Shown here in pieces: positions 59,905 through 64,000 of a stretch of 64,000 nt of DNA. The first letter of the stretch is position 1. Each line of letters starts with the position of its first letter. The DNA comes from Pleurodeles waltl. Its lineage: Eukaryota; Chordata; Amphibia; Caudata; Salamandridae. The notes beneath the pieces are model-generated. The model saw nothing but the letters and a program-made list of their open reading frames with translations. It was not told the DNA's origin and made no database searches. The stretch spans positions 1,176,610,863 to 1,176,674,862 of the forward strand of contig NC_090437.1 of NCBI RefSeq assembly GCF_031143425.1. The letters are read 5' to 3'. Made by a program: the position numbers and the translations under genes.

Positions 59905-61430
59905 TCATTTCTTGGCGGGGGTCTTGCCATCGTGCTCTGCCCTGTTCCTGGATCTCAGGGACCGCTTGCGGGGTGGTTCTCCGTCTGCAGGGGGTGGGGT
60001 GCTGGTGTGGTGGTCCTGTTGCGGGGCATCCTGTCCACTAGCGCCGGCGGAGGCGGTGGGCAGTTCATCATCCACGCTAGTGTCAGGGGCCCCTTGGAGT
60101 GCCACAGTGTCCCTCATGGTGTTCTGTATGTCGTTCAGCACCCCATGATGGTGCCCAGGGCGGAACTGATGGTTCTGAGTTCCTCCCTGAACCCCAAATA
60201 CTGTTCCTCCTGCAGGCGCTGGGTCTCCTGAAACTTGGCCAGGACCGTAGCCATCGTCTCCTGGGAGTGGTGGTATGCTCCCATGATGGAGGAGAGGGCC
60301 TCGTGGAGAGTGGGTTCCCTTGGCCTGTCCGCCCCCTGTCGCACAGCAGCCCTCCCAGTTCCCCTGTGTTCCTGGGCCTCCGTCCCCTGGACCGTGTGCC
60401 CACTACCACTGCCCCCAGGTCCCTGTTGTTGTTGGGGTGGTGGGTTATCCTGGGTTCCCTGTAGTGATGGACACACAGCTGATTGACGTGTCCTGGGGAT
60501 GGAGGTATGGGCCCGCTGGGTGGGTGCTGTACTGGTGTTTCCAGAGGGTGGAAGGTCAGTGTTGGGCTGTGCCTGTGCGAGAGGAACCGACTGTCCCGAG
60601 GCCCACGATGGTCCAGGCTGGTCATCTGGATCCAGTTGGCCAGAGCTGCTGTCATCACTGTGGGCCTCGTCTGTGGGTGGGGTAGAGATGTCTGGACCCT
60701 CCTGTCTGGTGACATTAGGTAGTGTTCCTGCAGGGGTGTAAAAGCATGATTATTGCATCTGTGTGTGTCATGGTGTGCAATGGGTGGGTGAGCGTGTACC
60801 CCAGTGCTAGCATTCCTGTGTGGGGGCTTGTGTGATGATGGTTAGGGGGTGTTATGGGTATGTGCAGTGGCCATGCTTTAGTGAGGGGTGACCATGCTTT
60901 GTTGTGTCATGCAGGGCTTGGTGTTGGGATGGGTGATTTGTGTTATTAGTACATTAGTGAGGAGTTGGAGTGATAGGGGAGGGGGTGAGGGTGGGGCTGT
61001 GTGATAGTATGCAGGTAGGGTGGGGGATATGATAGTTAAGATTTGACTTACCAGTGCCCATTCCTCCACCGACTCCTCCAAGGCCCTCAGGATGCATAAT
61101 GGTCAAGACCTGCTCCTCCCATGTTGTTAGTTGTGGGGGAGGAGGTGGGTGTCCGCCGCCAATCCGCTGAACCTCGATGTTGTGCCTGGAGACCACGGAA
61201 CGCACCTTCCCCCGTAGGTCGTTCCACCTCTTCCTGATGTCCTCCCGATTTCTTGGGTGCTGCCCCAATGCGTTGACCCTGTCCACGATTCTTCTCCATA
61301 GCTCCATCTTCCTAGCTATGGAGGTGTGCTGCACCTGTGATCCAAATAGCTGTGGCTCTACCCGTACGATTTCCTCCACCATGACCCTGAGCTCCTCCTC
61401 CGAAAACCTGGGGTGTCTTTGCCGTGCCAT
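59905..61430 (-). pseudogene. Second Myb/SANT-like gene, two exons, one-base frameshift (H2)
   Basis: Exon 1 (61052-61430, 379 nt) is fully open: MARQRHPRFSEEELRVMVEE, IRKRWNDLRGKV and TTWEEQVLTIMHPEG, then a GTAAGTC donor. Exon 2 (59905-60727) follows CCCCTGCAG in matching phase and ends in a basic RKRSLRSRNR region. A single base is missing in a G run near 60140 compared with H1. Both exons together are one base short of 401 codons. A product truncated there would still contain the DNA-binding domain and much of the helix region. It is therefore nearly intact, and the lesion could be a sequencing error. Confidence 0.82.
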
Positions 61431-62028
61431 GGGGTGGTGTAGGTGATGTGTGGGGTGGTGTATGTGGTGATGAGTGTGGTGATGTATAGTGGTGTGGGGT
61501 GTTTTGTGCGTGGATGTTGTGTGGGTGATGGTGTTGTGTGCCTCTGTGTGGTGGGTTTGTCTATGCTGTGCTCTTTCTCTCGCCTTCGTCTATAATTTGT
61601 GGTCGTAGGGGTTTGTGGGTGATGTGGGTGTGTGTTTTATATAGTATTGATTGGGTGGGAGTGGTGTTTGTATGTGTATCAGGTGTGTGTATTTGGAATT
61701 GTCCAATGTGGCGGTGTTTTGGAGATGTGTGTATTTTGAGCGCGGCGGTGTGTACTCCAATGGAATACCGCGGTTGAAAGACCGCTGCGTGGATTCGTGG
61801 GTCGTGATAGCATGGGCGTGTTTCTGTTGGCGTGACGGTGGAGGTTTTGTTTTCGTCAGTTTATCACTGACCTTTGGTGTGGCAGACTTGTGTGGGTGTC
61901 TGAATTTCAGGGGATTCCGAGATGTGGGTCATATTAGCTGTGGCGGAATTCCGCAGCCGCGGCAGTGTATTGGCGGTCTTCTGCACGGCGGTAAGTGGCT
62001 TTTACTGCCAATGTTGTAACGACCCCCC

Positions 62029-63231
62029 ATGTCTGTTGCTTTCTGACGATACCTTGCTCCTATCCCAAAATGCCTCTGGATTATCTAGGCTTCTGGATAA
62101 ATATTAAAGGTTTTGCAAGGATTATGGATTACAAATAAATAGCACCAAAACCAAATGTATGGTATTTGGTGACCCAAAATTTAGATTAAAAAAAATATAG
62201 TCCTTGATGGTGAGGTCCTCGAACGTGTTAGCGATTTTGACTACCTGGGAATTAGGCCAGACAACTCCCATAAATGGACATCACACTTGACAAAGTGTGT
62301 TATGTTCCTTAAACAAAAGACAGGGGGCATCTTGAGATCTGCAGCCAAAACGCCCACCTTTCCTATTGCACCTGCAGTGGATATCTATAAAGTGCAGGCT
62401 AGAGCGGGCGCTTTATATGGTGATGAGCTGTGGGGCCATGGTAAACTTCATGATATAGAAAGAGCAGAGAATTTTTTTATCAAGGCCCTGCTAAAAGTTC
62501 CTTAGAGTTCTCCTACTTTGCTTATCTGAATGGATCTAAATTTGCATTCTATTGCTGATATTGCTGCCTTGAGAACGTTGCAATATTGGATTTGGAAATG
62601 GTCCACAGAAGTGTTAGATCCTTACAGAACATGGCTAGTAGCGCTTTTAAGAGACTCTCAGGTTGGGAAAATCCCATGGTGCCAGTATGTAAAAAGAGGT
62701 TTCCTTAAACTTGGGTTGGGGTCCTACTGGGCGGACCCTTTGCACCCTCCAAAAAATGCTTCACAGATGTTGAAGGATGCATATTGGGAGAATGTACAAA
62801 TATTAACTCTAGCAGCTGTTCCGTCGGGTAGCATGACAGATAGCTTTTTATTATTTAAGTGCAAGTATGAGTTTGAGCATTTTTTTTATATCATTACACA
62901 TCCAGTGGCGCGTGCACTGTACCTAAGATTCAGACTAGAATCCTTACCAGTGCGTGATCTTACCGCCAGATGGAAGCAAACTGTTAGCCTGTCAGATCAT
63001 TGCCCGTTGGGATGTAATACTAGGGAATCAATTAGCCATCTTTTATTCCGCTGCCTTGCATATAAAAAGCAAAGGGTCCGTTGGATAAGACCCCTTTTTT
63101 AATACCATGGGCATTAGGGATCGCAACTCGGCTCTCAGGATTTGCAGTACTAATACCCATGGGCTGGTGGTGTGTGATGTGGCAAGCTTTCTTGCAGCTA
63201 CTTGGCATTTTAGAGCAGGTTTTATATATTG
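62029..63231 (+). pseudogene. LINE RT and C-terminal part, right of H2
   Basis: It opens with CLLLSDDTLLLSQNASGLSRLLD: the catalytic FADD-type motif reads LSDD (62039-62050). There follow INSTKTKCMVFG, FDYLGI, ALYGDELWG, a helical stretch, CPLGC...HLLFRC, and a C-terminal part that slips frame at a T run near 63098 and ends at 63231. There are stops near 62105 and 62503-62522. Non-functional. Confidence 0.83.
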
Positions 63232-64000
63232 ACACAATATGTATTTGAGGGTAGCGAGTGTGTTTTTAATTGATTTATTATTGTAAATTTTAGACCTTGA
63301 ATATATGCCTGTATTATACCAGACTTCCTTTTAATATAGGGAGGAAATTCATAGGTTCTAGAAATATGCTCGCTTAAGTTTTATCTTGTTGTTTGCTTGA
63401 TTTAGAATCCAAGCTTGGTTAATTATTTATGCCACAGGCTCATAAATTTTGAGGGAAACAAGCCACATGTATTTTTGACAGAGATATTTGGTGTGTGATC
63501 CTCACACCCAGGACACTGATAATGTGAAATGATTTTTTATCTTGAGGATTTTATTATTATTATATTTTTTAATATGTCCTTTGCGAACTATGGTTTTACA
63601 TGTGTATTTGTACTGCTTTTATGGTACTTTTTGCAGAAATGAAGCTCTAATGATGATGACTGCCATACTTGTTCTTCAGGTGACACACAGATTTTTTACA
63701 ATCCCTATGACCTCAGTGATGTAACATTGAGGGCAGCACCCCACTCTGAAAATTGTTCCAACACCACTAAATTCGTGTCTTTTGTTCTGCAATAGTCAGG
63801 CTACCTGTCGTTTTTTCTACTGTTAAAAGCATTGGGCAGGGTGGAATATTTAGCAACTATACATAGACAAAAATGTTTTTCGAAATTCAGTTTTGTTTTT
63901 TTCATGACACTTGAAGACGTGATTGATTTAGACATATTCCTGTAATTATGTTCCTTGGCTCATCATTAAGGGGCGGAGCGGGCGATGATTGACGGGTCAA
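63232..64000. other. LINE 3' region and flank, no gene
   Basis: AT-rich sequence after the LINE stop. No open frame with recognisable motifs and no clear tail or duplication marks the 3' end. Confidence 0.5.

Larger units (their letters stand above)
53341..62028 (+). mobile_element. PIF/Harbinger transposon H2, 8.69 kb, three genes
   Basis: Left end GGGGTCATTACAACCCTGGC; right end (complement) GGGGTCGTTACAAC; 3-bp flank ATG on both sides (53338-53340, 62029-62031). Removing the element and one ATG rejoins the LINE reading frame exactly (GGIKTR then CLLLSDD), which confirms both ends. Gene order and strands equal H1: transposase exon 1, 64-bp repeats, minisatellites, antisense Myb/SANT-STP gene, transposase exon 2, antisense second Myb/SANT gene. 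Confidence 0.95.
51424..63231 (+). mobile_element. APE-type non-LTR retrotransposon (family unassigned), split by Harbinger H2
   Basis: A 5'-truncated LINE in two parts, 51424-53340 and 62029-63231. The left part has an endonuclease (AGDFN, SSMIDYLLIDV, CYSDHFPLL) and the first RT motifs; the right part has the remaining RT and C-terminal region. H2 cuts between GGIK and the catalytic aspartates. It is unlike both the L1 and L2 in this window; the ALYGDELWG and CPLGC...HLLFRC C-terminal motifs place it in another APE clade that I cannot name. Confidence 0.85.

Noticed and set aside
1..64000. CRISPR arrays, operons or other bacterial features
   Set aside because: Regular repeats here are minisatellites or monomers without spacer variation, and the gene content is entirely that of vertebrate transposable elements.

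Overview
This is a stretch of vertebrate intergenic DNA packed with nested transposable elements. I see no host gene, tRNA, rRNA or CRISPR array. The element set is L1- and L2-clade LINEs, a retrovirus-like class I provirus, and several related 8-9 kb PIF/Harbinger DNA transposons. That mix, the long element copies and the low gene density suggest a giant amphibian genome, most likely a salamander or newt; the species (for example Pleurodeles) is inference. Layout: about 0.7-5.8 kb is a decayed L1-type LINE (+) ending in a 50-bp perfect inverted duplication. 5.9-7.9 kb is copy A of a repeat family (R1) carrying a 549-bp Harbinger-type MITE made almost wholly of consecutive hairpins. 9.79-25.76 kb is a Russian doll: a non-autonomous hAT element (8-bp target duplication) holds a complete two-LTR provirus on the minus strand, which in turn holds a minus-strand L2 LINE with tandem 5'UTR monomers. 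The provirus has lost nearly all of pol but keeps a long env frame. About 27.7-48.0 kb is an old, broken Harbinger interrupted by a nearly intact plus-strand L2 (30.9-34.6 kb) and by a younger Harbinger (H1, 37921-46867). After a degenerate satellite and R1 copy B comes an APE-type LINE (51.4-63.2 kb), cut in its reverse transcriptase domain by a second young Harbinger (H2, 53341-62028). How the genes work together: H1 and H2 share a three-gene design. The DDE transposase (+) is split into an 83-nt first exon near the left end and a 1036-nt second exon 4.6-4.9 kb downstream, giving a 372-residue protein with an open frame in both copies. Its intron holds an antisense three-exon gene for a Myb/SANT-like protein with a long Ser/Thr/Pro-rich tail. 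A second antisense, two-exon Myb/SANT-like gene lies between the transposase and the right end. PIF/Harbinger transposases need a Myb-like partner for nuclear import and terminal binding; two different partners in one element, one nested in the transposase intron, is the most unusual feature here. Splice sites, phases and total lengths agree between copies, so the exon models are well supported although no transcript was available. Exon remnants in the old copy show the architecture is long-lived.
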